Positions 13,099-25,204 of a stretch of DNA of 64,000 bases are shown piece by piece. The translations under genes and the position numbers were made by a program. Origin of the DNA: Verpa conica (taxonomy: Eukaryota > Ascomycota > Pezizomycetes > Pezizales > Morchellaceae); the NCBI GenBank assembly GCA_033030425.1, contig JAUFSD010000002.1, positions 2,728,001 through 2,792,000 on the forward strand. Direction: 5' to 3'. Numbering within the stretch: position 1 is the stretch's first letter; the number at the start of each line of letters is the position of its first letter. The notes below the pieces were generated by a model, which worked only from the letters and a program-made list of their open reading frames with translations, was not told the origin of the DNA and searched no databases.

Positions 13099-13868
13099 TG
13101 TTGTGGAACGAGTAATCTGGATATATCGTGGCAGGATTCACTTTGCAAGACAATGGTGATATTCTAGTTCCGGGAGTAGAGGTTAGAACGGATATAATTC
13201 AGTTGAAGTTGCGGGAATTAGGCCCTGGTTACAGGCGGAAGCTGACCCTATTCCCCGTAGATGTGCGCTAGCCCCTTTGGGGAGTATTCTAATAAGTAAC
13301 AACCCTAAACCTATAATGAGCAATTCCCAGTGTCTGGCGGGGTAGTTGAGTCACTCAACAAATCCTGAGAATTCCTATGCCTTAATCTGGCCTGTGGAAT
13401 GGGTAATCTCAAGTTTGTTCCACAATATGAAATAAACATTCCAGAGATTTGTTCTCCACATTGTTTGCATTCCTCTCAGGTAGACCACCAGCAGATCGAC
13501 TTCAAGTTTAAGATTTAATTAATTCTAGATTTTCCGACCCAGCCACTTGTATAATACAGCACATTTATACTATTTACGCGTGGCTTAAGCACTGAGTCTT
13601 ATTTTACTACTGAGCTAAAACCAACATGTTTCCTACATGTCCCAACCACCAACCACCAGCTTCAAAACCTCCTTCGAGTACACTACACTGGTCGAATTGA
13701 AGTTTAAAATTCTACAGCCCCGTCTACCGTTCCATTTTACCAGCCTCCGGAATCTCTAATATCATCCCATAAATACAAGCATGGTTTCTTCTATAATGCA
13801 TGACTACTTTGAAAACTCATTGCAGCACATGAGTGAGTTCATTAATAAGTCATTTCTGGAAACTCAAA
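13099..13868. other. Divergent promoter region
   Basis: This 770-bp spacer separates two divergently transcribed genes (beta-mannosidase on the minus strand, HExxH protein on the plus strand) and presumably carries both promoters. I see no gene or clear repeat in it. Confidence 0.5.
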
Positions 13869-15032
13869 ATGCAATCACGAGTATTCTCATCATGTGTCCT
13901 TATCTCTCTTTATACCTTTATTCAAGCAACTTCCGCAGTAGCCATATGGAACTGGCTATTCATTGTCTTCCCAAATACCGAGACCTACGTCCGTGGCCCA
14001 AACCCCTACAAATTCAAAGGCACAATATCGCCCTCTGCCCTTGCCACAATTCCACGAATAGCCAGAAACATGAACTCGATTATCTCAAACACCACCAACG
14101 GGATGGCCGGATTCCAGGTAACGATGGTCACGTTCAATACACCAATTACATATGCATCCCACAAGTGTAACGATGGGCCAGGGATCTGCTACTTCTTAGA
14201 GCTGACAGACATGGAGAAATATATCCGTCTTGCTTCAGAGACCACAGGGGAGAAGTTTGATGGCGTTGTCGGGATAAATCAGGCAGCAAATGATGCGGAT
14301 GGACGGTGGTTAGGGGGAAACGTGAGGGCGGCTTGTGGGTATAGTGAGGGACAAGTAGGGAATGCTTTTAGTGATACAGGGTTTGGACATTGCTGGATTC
14401 CAATGGCGGGAGGAGATCAGGGATTCAAACGGGTAATTCCGTATCCCATGCGATGTTGAGTTTTGGGTCTGAGGACTAATAATTACGCAGTACGACGAGA
14501 TTTTTATCCATGAAATGGGCCATGCGATAGATATGTATTATCAACGCTATGGCCCAGAATCTTGCAAGCGCCGAATCCCCCCAGAGGGGCACCATATACT
14601 TGACCAAGTCGACAAGCAGAAAAACACGTTCCCCCGTTGGAATAATGACCCCAGCGGCTACGATAACTATAAATGGTGGGAAGAGTAAGTAATCATATGT
14701 TTACTCTGTAACATGAATCACAGTCATTAACATTAGGCTATAGATATTTCACTGGAAATCGCCCGGATATTCGAATCCCCGAAGGCTCTGGGATATCTGA
14801 GTCCTGTTGGGCCTTTGGTTCTCCTACAAGAAGATATGATTACAAACCTGTTCGTGGAACTGCAAGGAAGTGGCCTGGTCCAACACCGGAGGGGCCACCG
14901 CTAGCAGATGGGAGTGGAAGACTCAATGAAGAGATAGAGAATGTCGAAGAAGCACCCTCCGCAACAGGTAGTGGTAGAAAGGGGGGGTGGTGTGGGTTTG
15001 AAGGTATCGGGAGTATTCAACAATTCAGATGA
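13869..15032 (+). CDS. Secreted HExxH zinc-metallopeptidase-like protein
   Basis: Three exons join in phase (13869-14432, 14491-14684, 14744-15032) for 348 residues. The second ATG of the frame, at 13869, is chosen because it starts directly on a signal peptide (hydrophobic core SSCVLISLYTFIQA, then Ala-rich cleavage region). The first residues of exon 2 read YDEIFIHEMGHAIDMYYQ, a canonical zincin HExxH with following small and acidic residues. About 50 residues later YKWWEEYFTGN offers a glutamate as a third zinc ligand, the spacing seen in gluzincin-like families such as M34/ATLF. The N-terminal 185 residues include several cysteines and resemble nothing I can name. Catalytic fold is likely, family and substrate unknown. 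Exon 3 uses an AG 12 nt beyond the first candidate because earlier acceptors give stops. Confidence 0.72.
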
Positions 15033-15752
15033 GCTGATTAAGTTATGGGGTGTTTTTGGCGTTTACATGGCATAGTTTTGGTTTTAGAAGGTTAATGGCT
15101 TGATGATGATTATACACCTGTAATAAGAAATGATAGTAATAAATAAATATAAGGCTTCGGTAAAAAAAACCTAGTATCTATTATATTATATTATATATCA
15201 ATATATAACCTTAATAAGGAGGTTGCTCCTACAGAAAATACCATATAATAAATCTCGGCCTATTCTCCCCCGAGCGACTCTCTCATTCAGCCCATGATTG
15301 ACGTGAAACATCTTGCATGGTATGAAGGAATAGCTATTAATCCTATACCTGTGTAACAACTCTACGCAGCATATCAAACCCAAATGCGGTATGCTCCCTG
15401 TTCATAATACCACCAAATATATATGTATCACCAGGCGCAGCAGGTACGCGAGGAATAAAAGAACCTTTATATCCCACACAATGTTAAAATAGGTTACACT
15501 AGGCCCCTAAGTCCGACGACTTGGATCTCGCGATAGGGTTAAGGGACATCCGACACAACCCTAAATATCTCCGACTATGCCTTGGAGCCCTGGAAACTCG
15601 GGCCGCGGAGGTTAAATGTGGGGTAAATTATAAAATACTCCCAAAGACTATGGAAAGGAGTTGACGTGACTATTATATTAGGATATAAAATAGCTATGAT
15701 TTCCACTAGAGAGTTTAAACTCTACAGATAGTCAAAGACACGATTCACCAAG
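15033..15752. other. Intergenic spacer with PL4 promoter
   Basis: This 720-bp AT-rich stretch contains a TATA-like box at 15684-15690 serving the downstream lyase. No gene is seen. Confidence 0.5.
15684..15690 (+). promoter_or_regulatory. TATA box of the PL4 lyase gene
   Basis: TATAAAA sits 63-69 bp upstream of the lyase ATG at 15753, a plausible core-promoter distance for a highly inducible fungal CAZyme gene. Confidence 0.5.
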
Positions 15753-17719
15753 ATGCTGCTCTTTCTCTTCTTGAGCTTTTTGTCCCTTTGGACGTCGTCG
15801 GTTTCTGCTGCTTTTGGGTACACTTCTGATAGTACCCATTTCACTGTTGATGCAGGCTCTGCGAATACTCTTGTGTTCAAGGTGAATAAAGCCAATGGCG
15901 ATATCACTTCAATCATATACCGTGGCGTCCAGCTCCAGCAGCAAAGCCCCTATAGTCACATCAACTCTGGCCTTGGAAGCGCAACCGTTTCAGCTACTAC
16001 AATTAGCAGTAAGATATTTCCCTTCTTTTAAGTAAATTGGGCTGTTTTGAGGAAAATGATAACTAAAATGTACAGGTACCTACGTCAAGATCACCGTTGT
16101 TGCTAGCGGTCTTACCCAGTACTATGTTGTTAGATCTGGAGATTCTACAATCTTCATGGCAACATACATCACCACACACCCATCTGTTGGAGAATTAAGA
16201 TTTATTGCCAGACTTGAGTCTACTGTACTACCATCTGCTTATTATCTCGGTGCAGATACTTCAAGTTCTTCAAGTACTGTTGAAGGAAGTGATGTGGTAC
16301 GTATTAATTGTCTCGGTATGTGTTTGACATATATTAATACAGAATGATCACAGTTCGTTGTCAACGGTCAAACAAGGAGCAAGTTCTACTCAAGCGAGCG
16401 ATTCATTGATGACGAAGTTCATTGTAAGTATAACTCTTCTAATAGATATCATCTACCTATATATACAAGTACTAATATACCCTAGGTATTTATGGCACTG
16501 ATGCTAAGGCCTGTATGGTCATTCCTGACCCAACTGCTTATGAGACCTCTGCAGGAGGCCCATTCATGAGAGACATCAACTATGTACGCATTCCCTCAAC
16601 CTCAGTACCAGAGCTCAAATTCTAACAACCAGGTGTTAGAACAACGGTGGAGATTACCATGCTCTTTACTGGTATATGAACTCAGGTCACGTCCGCACAG
16701 AGGACCCTCGCCTAGGTCTCCATGGCCCTGTAAGTCTCCAAAACCCACCTACCTAGCCACTTCCCTCTCTAATAAAACACTCAATAGTACGCACTCGTCT
16801 TCTCCCGCACCGGCGAACCTTCAAAATCCCTCGACACCTCCTTCTTCAGCGGCCTCTCAATAACCGGATATGTTCCCACATCCTCCCGCGGCTACGTCTC
16901 AGGGACTGCCACAGGCGTTCCATCCGGCTTCCCCATCGTGCTCCACTGGTACAACACCGTCGCACAGTACTGGACCTACGCCAGCTCCTCCGGCGCGTTT
17001 ACCTCCCCACCAATGAAGCCCGGAACCTACACCATGGTCCTCTATAAAGACGAACTTAAAGTCGCCACAAAATCCGTGACCGTCTCAGCAGGCTCCACAG
17101 TCTCCTCTTCAATTGCCTCTGCAGAAGGTACCCGTACCACAGTCTGGCGTATCGGTGAATTCAATGGTCGCCCCACAGGCTTCAGGAACGCTGAGAATCA
17201 GCTTCGGATGCACCCAAGTGATTCCCGTATGTCGAGCTGGGGACCATTGACATATACCGTTGGTAGTAGTCTTGATGGGTTCCCAATGGCGCAGATCCTA
17301 ACAGTTAATAATCCTACTACGATTAAGTTCACGACTACTGATACGAGTGGAACCTTCGTAGTGAGGGTGGGGACTACACTTGCCTTTGCGGGGGCAAGGC
17401 CGCAGATTAGTGTTAATGGTTGGACAAGTAGCATTCCAGCGGCACCGACAAAGATAGATTCGCGTGGTTTCACTAGAGGTGCCTATCGTGGATATGGAGA
17501 AAGCTATGATTATACTCTCCCATCGGGGACTATTGTCTCAGGAAGTAATACTATTACTATCTCTGCAATCTCTGGGAGCTCAGGGACCACTTTCCTGAAC
17601 CCTAACTTCGTAAGTTTCCTTCTCGTATGAATATATCTGACAGTGGGGTTGTGGTGAATGGGCTGCTAATAACTGGTATGTGGTAGATATATGATGCCGT
17701 GGAGCTTTTCAAGGCTTAG
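15753..17719 (+). CDS. PL4 rhamnogalacturonan endolyase (rhamnogalacturonase B type), secreted
   Basis: Cleaves the rhamnose-galacturonate backbone of pectin rhamnogalacturonan I by beta-elimination outside the cell. Seven exons join in phase: 15753-16008, 16076-16296, 16354-16423, 16486-16583, 16640-16729, 16788-17609 and 17687-17719, giving 529 residues, matching fungal PL4 enzymes (about 527). A signal peptide ends near residue 19 (SVSA|AFGY). Lys169 in [15 protein letters not shown] corresponds to position 150 of the mature chain, the catalytic lysine position of Aspergillus PL4. His232 in [15 protein letters not shown] is the second catalytic residue. The fibronectin III-like domain (from about residue 310) and carbohydrate-binding jelly roll (with [15 protein letters not shown]) follow. 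The last exon encodes only ten residues. All key residues are intact, so the gene looks functional. Confidence 0.95.
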
Positions 17720-18809
17720 GTTGATAGGAGTGCGGGAAACACAGATATGTAGCAATCATGTTAGTAGTGATTAGTAGTGCGGGATTTTAGTAAATGTATC
17801 AAATCAAAAGAACTGAGCGAGCGCATGTCCCAAACACAACACAAAATTAAGTTATCCAATTAAACTTACTTTCTTTTTAGCCAGAGAACCATGCAGCCCT
17901 GATGCAGCCCAACCCATCCATATTTATGCATATATGACGCCAGTATTTAACGTATGATAATATAAACACAATTAACGCACAGATACCCAATAGTACAAAC
18001 ATTAGCACGTACCTCGAACTCTGGGATCCCCAGTCTACTACTCTACATGTGGAACACCGGCCCTTGAAGTGGAATAAAATCCTTAAGATTTCCAAATAGG
18101 GATCTAAGTTCCTAGTAGAACTACAAGGGGTATCCATCATAGTCCTCCAGATAAAGGCGTTGTCCACATAAGGCTGACCAGCAGGATCACATGACATGAC
18201 TCGTTATCCCAAAGTTCCATCTGCATCTTGGGAACATGCTCAAGTGACTCGACATGTCCTTGAGATCCACGCAGCCACTGCCGCTATACCCGTTGATATG
18301 GTATTACGTATTGACGTCATGTGTTCTCTCCGGCCCGTATATATTCTCATGGGATCCGTACCACGGGTGCACGCGTGATTGTGCAGTGCTTGACAACACT
18401 TGACAAGACCTGTGAATCAATTGCAGGAACTCTGCAGCGCCCCCAATGCTGGGGAGAAAAGTTCATTTATTTCCATCTCTTGGCTCTGACGGACCGTCGG
18501 AAACATGGCGAGTGCTGAAACATACACGGTTAATTACCCCAGAGAGGGGGGAGGAGCATGGTAATATAGGCCGTGGATTCCGAAGATCCTGGATTATAAG
18601 ATTAGGTTTTAAGTTGACAGGCGTGACAGGGAAATGCTGATCCGGAGTTATTTGGTTGTTACAGAGTCCGGGGTGCATGTTTACACTGTCGGATGTGGGC
18701 CCGACACCACGGAGTGCTGTAGTTGTGATTCCGGCTATAGTGGATTATGTAAACCCTTACTACTGAAAACATCTTTATCACTATTAACAACTGATCACTG
18801 ACCTCTTCC

Positions 18810-18832
18810 CCCCGCCCGTTTCAGACCCCCGC
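18810..18832. promoter_or_regulatory. Paired CreA-type carbon-repression sites
   Basis: Two copies of CCCCGC (GCGGGG on the other strand, matching the CreA consensus SYGGRG) lie at 18810-18815 and 18827-18832, about 340-360 bp upstream of the LPMO ATG. Closely paired sites are the arrangement usually needed for CreA repression. Binding itself is inference. Confidence 0.4.
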
Positions 18833-19066
18833 AGATGCTTTCTAGTAATAAATTAATCCATGTTGCTGAATTAACATTTCTCTGTCCTTAATGTTACTAG
18901 CGGCGCCAACTACAACTAAAATCCCATGATGCATGGGCTATGGAAGTGAATGTTTCCTTTCCGAAGACATTTTGCGATATTACATTTCTACCAGGACAAC
19001 GGTAAACCGGACTAATAAAGTGGGTAAGGAAAAAACTAGTTACGAGGTACTGAAGGTAGGCTCCTC

Positions 19067-19074
19067 TTTAAATA
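19067..19074 (+). promoter_or_regulatory. TATA-like box of the AA9 gene
   Basis: TTTAAATA lies 96-103 bp upstream of the ATG at 19170. Confidence 0.4.
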
Positions 19075-19169
19075 CTGTGGGAGTTCCGCAACTTCTATAG
19101 CCCCTACAGTACTCTCATCAGAACACTCGTGCAATCGTACAAACCCACTTTCCTTCAAAATCCACAAAG

Positions 19170-20504
19170 ATGAAATCCACCACTGTTCTCGCAGGCATTT
19201 TAGCCGCCGCTTCCTCTGTTTCTGCCCACGCTACTTTCCAGCAGTTGTGGGTTAACGGTGTTGACCAAGCCGGTACTTGCGTTCGTCTACCTCCAAGCAA
19301 TAGTCCGGTGACAAGTGTTACCTCTTCTGTAAGTTCCATCCCACTTACCTTCATTCTACTGAAGTATGTAAATATACTTACTTCCATCAGGATATCCAAT
19401 GTAACGTTGGCGGCACAACCGGTGTAGCAGGCGTCTGCACAGTCCCTGCTGGTGGTACTGTCACCATCGAAATGCACCAGCAGCCCGGCGACAGAACCTG
19501 TACAACTGAGGCCATCGGGGGAAACCACGATGGACCAGTTATCGCCTACCTTTCCAAGGTCTCTGATGCTACCACATCCTCGGGCTCCAGCTGGTTCAAG
19601 ATCTACCAGAACGGAATGGTCTCGACTGATTATTGGGGCACTGATGTCTTGAACGCAAACTGCGGAAAGCAAGTCATCACCATCCCATCTGATCTTGCTC
19701 CAGGTGACTACTTGCTCAGGGCAGAGGTTATTGCACTACATGTTGCTGGTAAGTACTCCCTTTTTTAAATAGTGACGTTGGATGGTGACTGATATTTTTG
19801 AACGGTGAATAGGTAGCACTGGTGGCGCCCAGTTCTATATCTCTTGTTACCAGCTCCGTGTTACTGGTACAGGAAGCGTGACCCCTGCTGGTGTCTCCTT
19901 CCCTGGAGCTTACTCCGCTACCGACCCTGGTATCTTGTTCGACTTGTATAACAGCCCAACAGCATACACCGTTCCTGGTCCTACTGTAAGGTCCCTCTAC
20001 TCTCTTTGTACTCTATGTTTACTAACAGTTTTCAATAGGTCTACGGTTCGTAAATATTTTTATCTCTATAACTATCTCACAGCGGAGCTACATGCATCCT
20101 CGTCTCCTATATATATATCCCTTACCCTCCCCCTCCCCCTCCCAAAAAAATGAAAACTGTAGTTATATATTACCATGCATCATTCCGACTCTACAAGAAA
20201 CTTTCAAGGCAGTCTCGAGCTGGCCGCTGCTACACGCAGATACTAACAGATAACCTATAGTTGCTGGAGGCCCCACAGGCACTCCCACCGTTGTCACAAG
20301 CGCGACCCCAACTACTACCGCTGTTGCCGGTACTATCGCCAAGTATGGACAATGTGGTGGTTCTGGTTGGACCGGTACTGGGACCTGTGTTGTGAGTTTC
20401 TAATCCCCTGCCCTCAGCTATAGTTGGTATGCGGATGCTAACCGAGATGATAGGCCGGAGCCACCTGCACAGTGGTCAACGACTTCTACCACCAATGCTT
20501 GTAG
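19170..20504 (+). CDS. AA9 lytic polysaccharide monooxygenase with C-terminal CBM1
   Basis: A copper enzyme that oxidatively cleaves cellulose (some members also hemicellulose) outside the cell. Six exons join in phase: 19170-19328, 19391-19748, 19813-19985, a 7-nt micro-exon 20039-20045, 20261-20391 and 20454-20504, giving 292 residues. The 19-residue signal peptide ends in SSVSA and leaves His20 as the new N-terminus, the first ligand of the copper histidine brace. His99 in [14 protein letters not shown] is the second. Gln179 and Tyr181 in [10 protein letters not shown] complete the axial site. EVIALHVAG is the usual second-sphere histidine block. After a Thr/Pro-rich linker, a full CBM1 ([16 protein letters not shown] to the final YHQCL) binds crystalline cellulose. 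Every active-site residue is present. Upstream paired CreA sites suggest glucose repression. Confidence 0.96.
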
Positions 20505-23500
20505 ATGTAGCGTTTTGGAGTTGAGAGATAGAGGGATTGTAATTATTTATGCTTTATTGTACACTTTAAAAGTAAATTTTAAATTGCTGGCCCACAAGAC
20601 ATATAGTCCATTCCTGTGATTAGGTCCTTTTTCATACAAGGCTATACGTTTTATAGAGTCTAGCGGTATTATATCTTTGGTCGCCAGGACCGAGATATGA
20701 AGATATTCTTTGCTTATTACCTCAGGTCTACACCTACGTTCTAAATGTGTAGAGCTAATACTAGAAAAAAAGACTAACAGAGGAAAAGAGCCATACATAC
20801 AAGCTGTACCAATAATAAATCGAGCACAACAATGGGGACCTGCGAAAACGGTATTATTTTCGCTTAACAGCATTTTACAAGTAGCATTACTACGAGGTTG
20901 AACCTAAGTGCGAATGTGGGGAAGGTGAGCAGACAGTAAACACATAGCCGAAGGGTGTGAGCTCACTAGCGAGTAGAGAGAATGAAGTGGAGAGCATGGA
21001 GACCCTGTTTCTCAGTAAAGGCGGTAGAGACCTTATCACAGGCTTTGGAATGAACCTGTAAATAGGAGATAAAGCGAGAGAATAGAAAGTGATGGGGATA
21101 GCTAGGGCAAAACTAAACATGAATAAGAAGGCGGGTAGTATGCAGATAATGAGCAGAAAAACCTGTCTCTATTAGTGTTATTACACTTTGTTTTTTGCTT
21201 AACATACGTTCAAAGGAGGAAGACCGAAAGAAAACAGGGAAAGAGAAGAATAGGGACATAATCTATTAGACGTCAGGCAAACAATCAGAAGAGAAGGTTC
21301 AACCAAGGGCTCGTGTTACTGGCAGGAGAAGAGGTTGACCTAACATAGCAGCCAGTCTACCACGAGTGACTTGTAATGATCTAATTCCATACCCAATCCA
21401 TAAACTAAAATACTATCTGGATTAGCCCTAATCGATATGAACGCCCAGCGCGTGCCTCTGGGTGATATTCTTGGATTTTCGCGAGGGCGCTGATGCTTTC
21501 GTACATATTCTAGCCACAAATTAACCCGGCTCCAAATCAAGCGCCGGCCCACTATCCTTCCTACTTGCTCCTAGCAATGGGAGACCTTGTTCATGGCGTC
21601 AAAAACCTGTCAGCATACGGGAAGCTGTTTTTCAGATATATTCATGATTCGGTTTCCGATGGCAAAATTAGCCCCGGCAGCGGAGTAGGGCCCTTTCATA
21701 CACTTAAAGTTATAGGTATCTGAGGTTATAAGCATTTTTAGCAAGATTTTATCTTATCTGGTTGTTTTCTTAAAGGGGTTCTGAGATATATGTGCCGGCC
21801 TGCTAGAGCTGCTGCCGGGCTAGGCTAATTTCCACATAACTTAGAGGGCCAAAGCGCCATTATTTATTTAGGCAAATAATTTAGTAAATTTTAAAAATAA
21901 ATACATGTGGAGGGTGTTTAATAAAATGGGCGCTCAGAATAGTTATGATTTATTAGATATCTAAAGGTTGTTTTTATCTTCTCTCATATGGTTCTAGAAT
22001 AAAACTTAATCCTGCTTTTCAGAGTTAGTGGATTTTGAGTTTCTTCGAGGAACCGTGCGCTGTCTCACCTGCAACTGCATCACGAACATCTGGCTAGTCA
22101 CATACTAGTTCATGCAAAGAATCGTGCGATCACGAAAAATCACTCGCCGATCTCCTCCTCTTTAGACACTTCCTACCATCATTGTCTATCTCTGAGCTTA
22201 TGCCTCCACGAGCAATTAGGTCACTTGGAACTAATACAGTATAGCAGGTGTAATCTTTGATCTCCTTTTCCCCTTAGAGATCAGTAACATCATACTGACG
22301 AACACCAACCCCCTATGTTACAATTAAAACAGATAGAACTTCGCAGAAGTGGCACTTCAGGAAGAAATGCCCGCTGGAAACCTGTAACCTCGACGGAGAT
22401 GAGTTCTTGATTGGGTATTATTTTCTTGTGTCTCAAATCACGATTTGGACCACCCTTAGATCTGTCTTGGGCCAATAACTAACGATCAAGATAACTATGG
22501 GATGTCTTAGAATGCCACCATCATATATCGGAAGCGTGATGGTCAGAGATTAAGCTTATCAATAATAACCTTTATGACGCAAATGGGATTCGAACAGCTC
22601 CACCCCTTTACGCATCTCACGGAAAAATCGAATCAGATTAGCCCCTCTCAGCAATACCGGGTGCCTTCCTCCAATCCACTATGACCACTGAATCCATGAT
22701 TAAACTCACTAGGCGATCAGTTGATATCACAAAGATGCCTAATAAACCAATTGGAAAAGGCTACAAAACCTTTGCTCTTGCGGATAAGGATATATGTGGG
22801 ATGTTTATCCTAGTCTAAATGCACATGCATGTCCTAGACCTGGTATGCGAAGAATCGATACATTTGGGCTCCAATCTTCCGGACATGATTCCAGGAAACC
22901 ACCTCATGTATTTATGATTAATTCATCCATTCATTCCAGGAAACCATGGTTGAGAAGAACTAAGTCACGTGCTTCGGGGCAACCAACTAAAAGTCTACTA
23001 GCCCCTTCGCCCATCGGCTAACACCGAACAGCCAATCAGAACCCGCTCACACTCTAATCACCCACACCCTCACCCTCACCCAACTTAATTCTTCAGCACA
23101 TTTTTTTAATATCACGTGACTATACCCATATCACCATGACGTAAAGCACTAAGATACTCTAATTAAGCGTTACCAAACTACGGTAGCGGGGAGCATCGCG
23201 TCGCTCATTGATATACATAAGACACGACACACCAACAGGGTGAGATCAAGCCCTCTAAAAAATAATTCTTTAGCAATACAACACATTGAATTCCATTTTA
23301 AAGAAACACAACTGCTAGATAACCAACAGCCCAATTAGTTGATAAGATTGACATATATGTCGCTCTCCGCGTTTGAATATTCCGGAAACGCTTGACGGCC
23401 CGAGGGAGTAACACTTATCAGCTCTCAACAGTGATGTCACAGTACTACGTAGGTATAGCTAACAACCTTAATACTACCTAGCTCTTCACTACAATATATA

Positions 23501-23605
23501 TTAATCCCTTCCACTTCATCTTCTTTTCATATCATCCTTAATCTCAAAGCCGCGATAGAGCCAACAGCAAATCACTGTTATACTATTTAATTTACCTCAT
23601 TTGAA
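20505..23605. other. Three-kilobase spacer upstream of the aquaporin
   Basis: AT-rich sequence with only short, unrelated frames on both strands. The one motif I can support is a heat-shock element at 23375-23387. No gene or repeat pair was recognised. Confidence 0.5.
23375..23387. promoter_or_regulatory. Three-unit heat-shock element
   Basis: GAATATTCCGGAA reads GAA-nn-TTC-nn-GAA, a perfect three-unit Hsf1 site, about 220 bp upstream of the aquaporin ATG. It suggests stress control of that gene; function is not proven. Confidence 0.45.
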
Positions 23606-25204
23606 ATGGCTAACAACGTTCTCCCAGTATTCAATAAGTCTGGAAATGCTCCACGCCGAATGCCCCTGACCAGGTGGATGGATTCCGATTCAAAGAATGG
23701 TAAGTTTTAAAAGACTTACAGATAAATATTACAAAAGCGATACTAACATCAATTGAATAGACTTTGTTGCAGCTGTAGGCTCTAATTTTCCTTACCGGTA
23801 AAAATCGCAGATGTGATTCTAATTATACCATCTTGGGAATGAATTTTAGTTAGGCGAATTTGTCGGTAGGTTATTACTAGCTAGGACTTCTAGAATACTC
23901 AGGGGTTAACATGTGGTTTTTTCCAGGGACTGTTCTGTTTCTTTTCTTTGCGTTTGGTAGGTTTTCCCCAGATTCCTACTTACTAATTAATTACACGCCT
24001 CCTACTAAATCTCGCTTGATTACTACTACAGGAGGAACACAGGTCGCAAACACTATCAATGTCGATGAGGGTAAAACCAGCACAACCATGATAGGCTCCG
24101 ATAGCAGCGTCCTTTTGTATATCGCCTTGAGCTTCGGTTTCAGTTTAGCGGTCAATGCATGGATTTTCTTCAGGGTTAGCGGAGGGCTATTTAACCCAGC
24201 TGTGCGTATAACCCGATTGACTAACGACCCCGTTAATTATGTTATTGATCCTAATGAACCGAAAAACTTATAATCGTTGATTACAGGTCACGTTAGCTAT
24301 GGTCTTGGTAGGAGAAATGAAGATACGCAGGTACGTAGCACATCTATTTCACACTTTATCACTCGAAAGAGCACGACTAAAACAAGTATAAAAATTATTT
24401 TCCAGGGCGATCGCTCTTCTCGTTTCACAGATTATTGGCGGTATTGCTGCTTCAGCAATCGTACTTGCTCTACTTCCCGGAGATTTGACAGTTCACACTA
24501 AACTGACCGGTGAGTACTTTTGACCCACATACATAGGGGGGATACGCTAACTGTTTCCCTTAGGTACGACTGTTGTAAGGGGATTGTTTATCGAGATGTT
24601 TTGCACGTGTTTACTGGTTTTCACGATATTGATGCTAGCAGTTGAGGTAATTTAAAACCTCTTTACTGGCTAGTGAAAAGGACTTCTAACTCGATTCTAG
24701 AAACACCGATCTACTCCTATGGCACCGATTGGAATTGGCCTATCGCTTTTCGTCGCTGAGATGGTTGGTATGTTAGGTCTTTTCTATTTGCAGACCTCTG
24801 AAGACCAACGTTCTCACAAAAAAAAACAGGAGTCTTCTACACAGGTGGTAGTCTAAACCCAGCACGGTCATTCGGACCCGACGTCGTTGAGGGTACATTC
24901 AGTGGGTACCATTGGATATATTGTAAATCCCCAACTAGATTTTAGCCCAATTTCTAGAGTACACAAATCTTAAATACTAACTGTATAATTTATAGGGGTC
25001 GGCCCAGGGCTTGGGGCTATACTAGCAGCTGCTTTTTACAAACTCATCAAGACCCTTGAATACGAGACTGCGAATCCGGACCAAGACGCCGTGAATCCAG
25101 ATCAAGACGACATTCTTGGGGGCAAATCGGCCAATCCTTCTCATAGGCCTAGTGATACTAGCACTCTTGCAGCGATGAATCAACAGATGGGTACTCAGCA
25201 TTAA
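23606..25204 (+). CDS. Aquaporin (MIP family water channel)
   Basis: A six-helix membrane channel for water. Eleven exons join in phase: 23606-23699, 23761-23774 (14 nt), 23850-23865 (16 nt), 23927-23956 (30 nt), 24032-24201, 24287-24330, 24406-24509, 24564-24646, 24701-24767, 24830-24922 and 24996-25204, giving 307 residues. Helix 1 is FVAALGEFVGTVLFLFFAFG, rebuilt from four small exons. The first pore box is SGGLFNPAVTLA and the second GGSLNPARSFGPDVV; both NPA motifs are intact, and the Arg after the second is the selectivity-filter arginine of orthodox aquaporins. The Asp after NPA that marks glycerol facilitators is absent, so water is the likely cargo. The cytosolic C-terminus carries a duplicated NPDQD motif and is Ser/Asp-rich. 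Confidence 0.93.

Larger units (their letters stand above)
17720..19169. other. Intergenic spacer with AA9 promoter
   Basis: This 1.45-kb stretch separates the pectin lyase from the LPMO. It carries paired CreA-like sites (18810-18832) and a TATA-like box (19067-19074). I see no gene. Confidence 0.5.

Noticed and set aside
22570..22600. Minus-strand GTTCGAATCC resembling a tRNA T-arm
   Set aside because: The flanking bases do not form the T-stem and no other tRNA arm follows.
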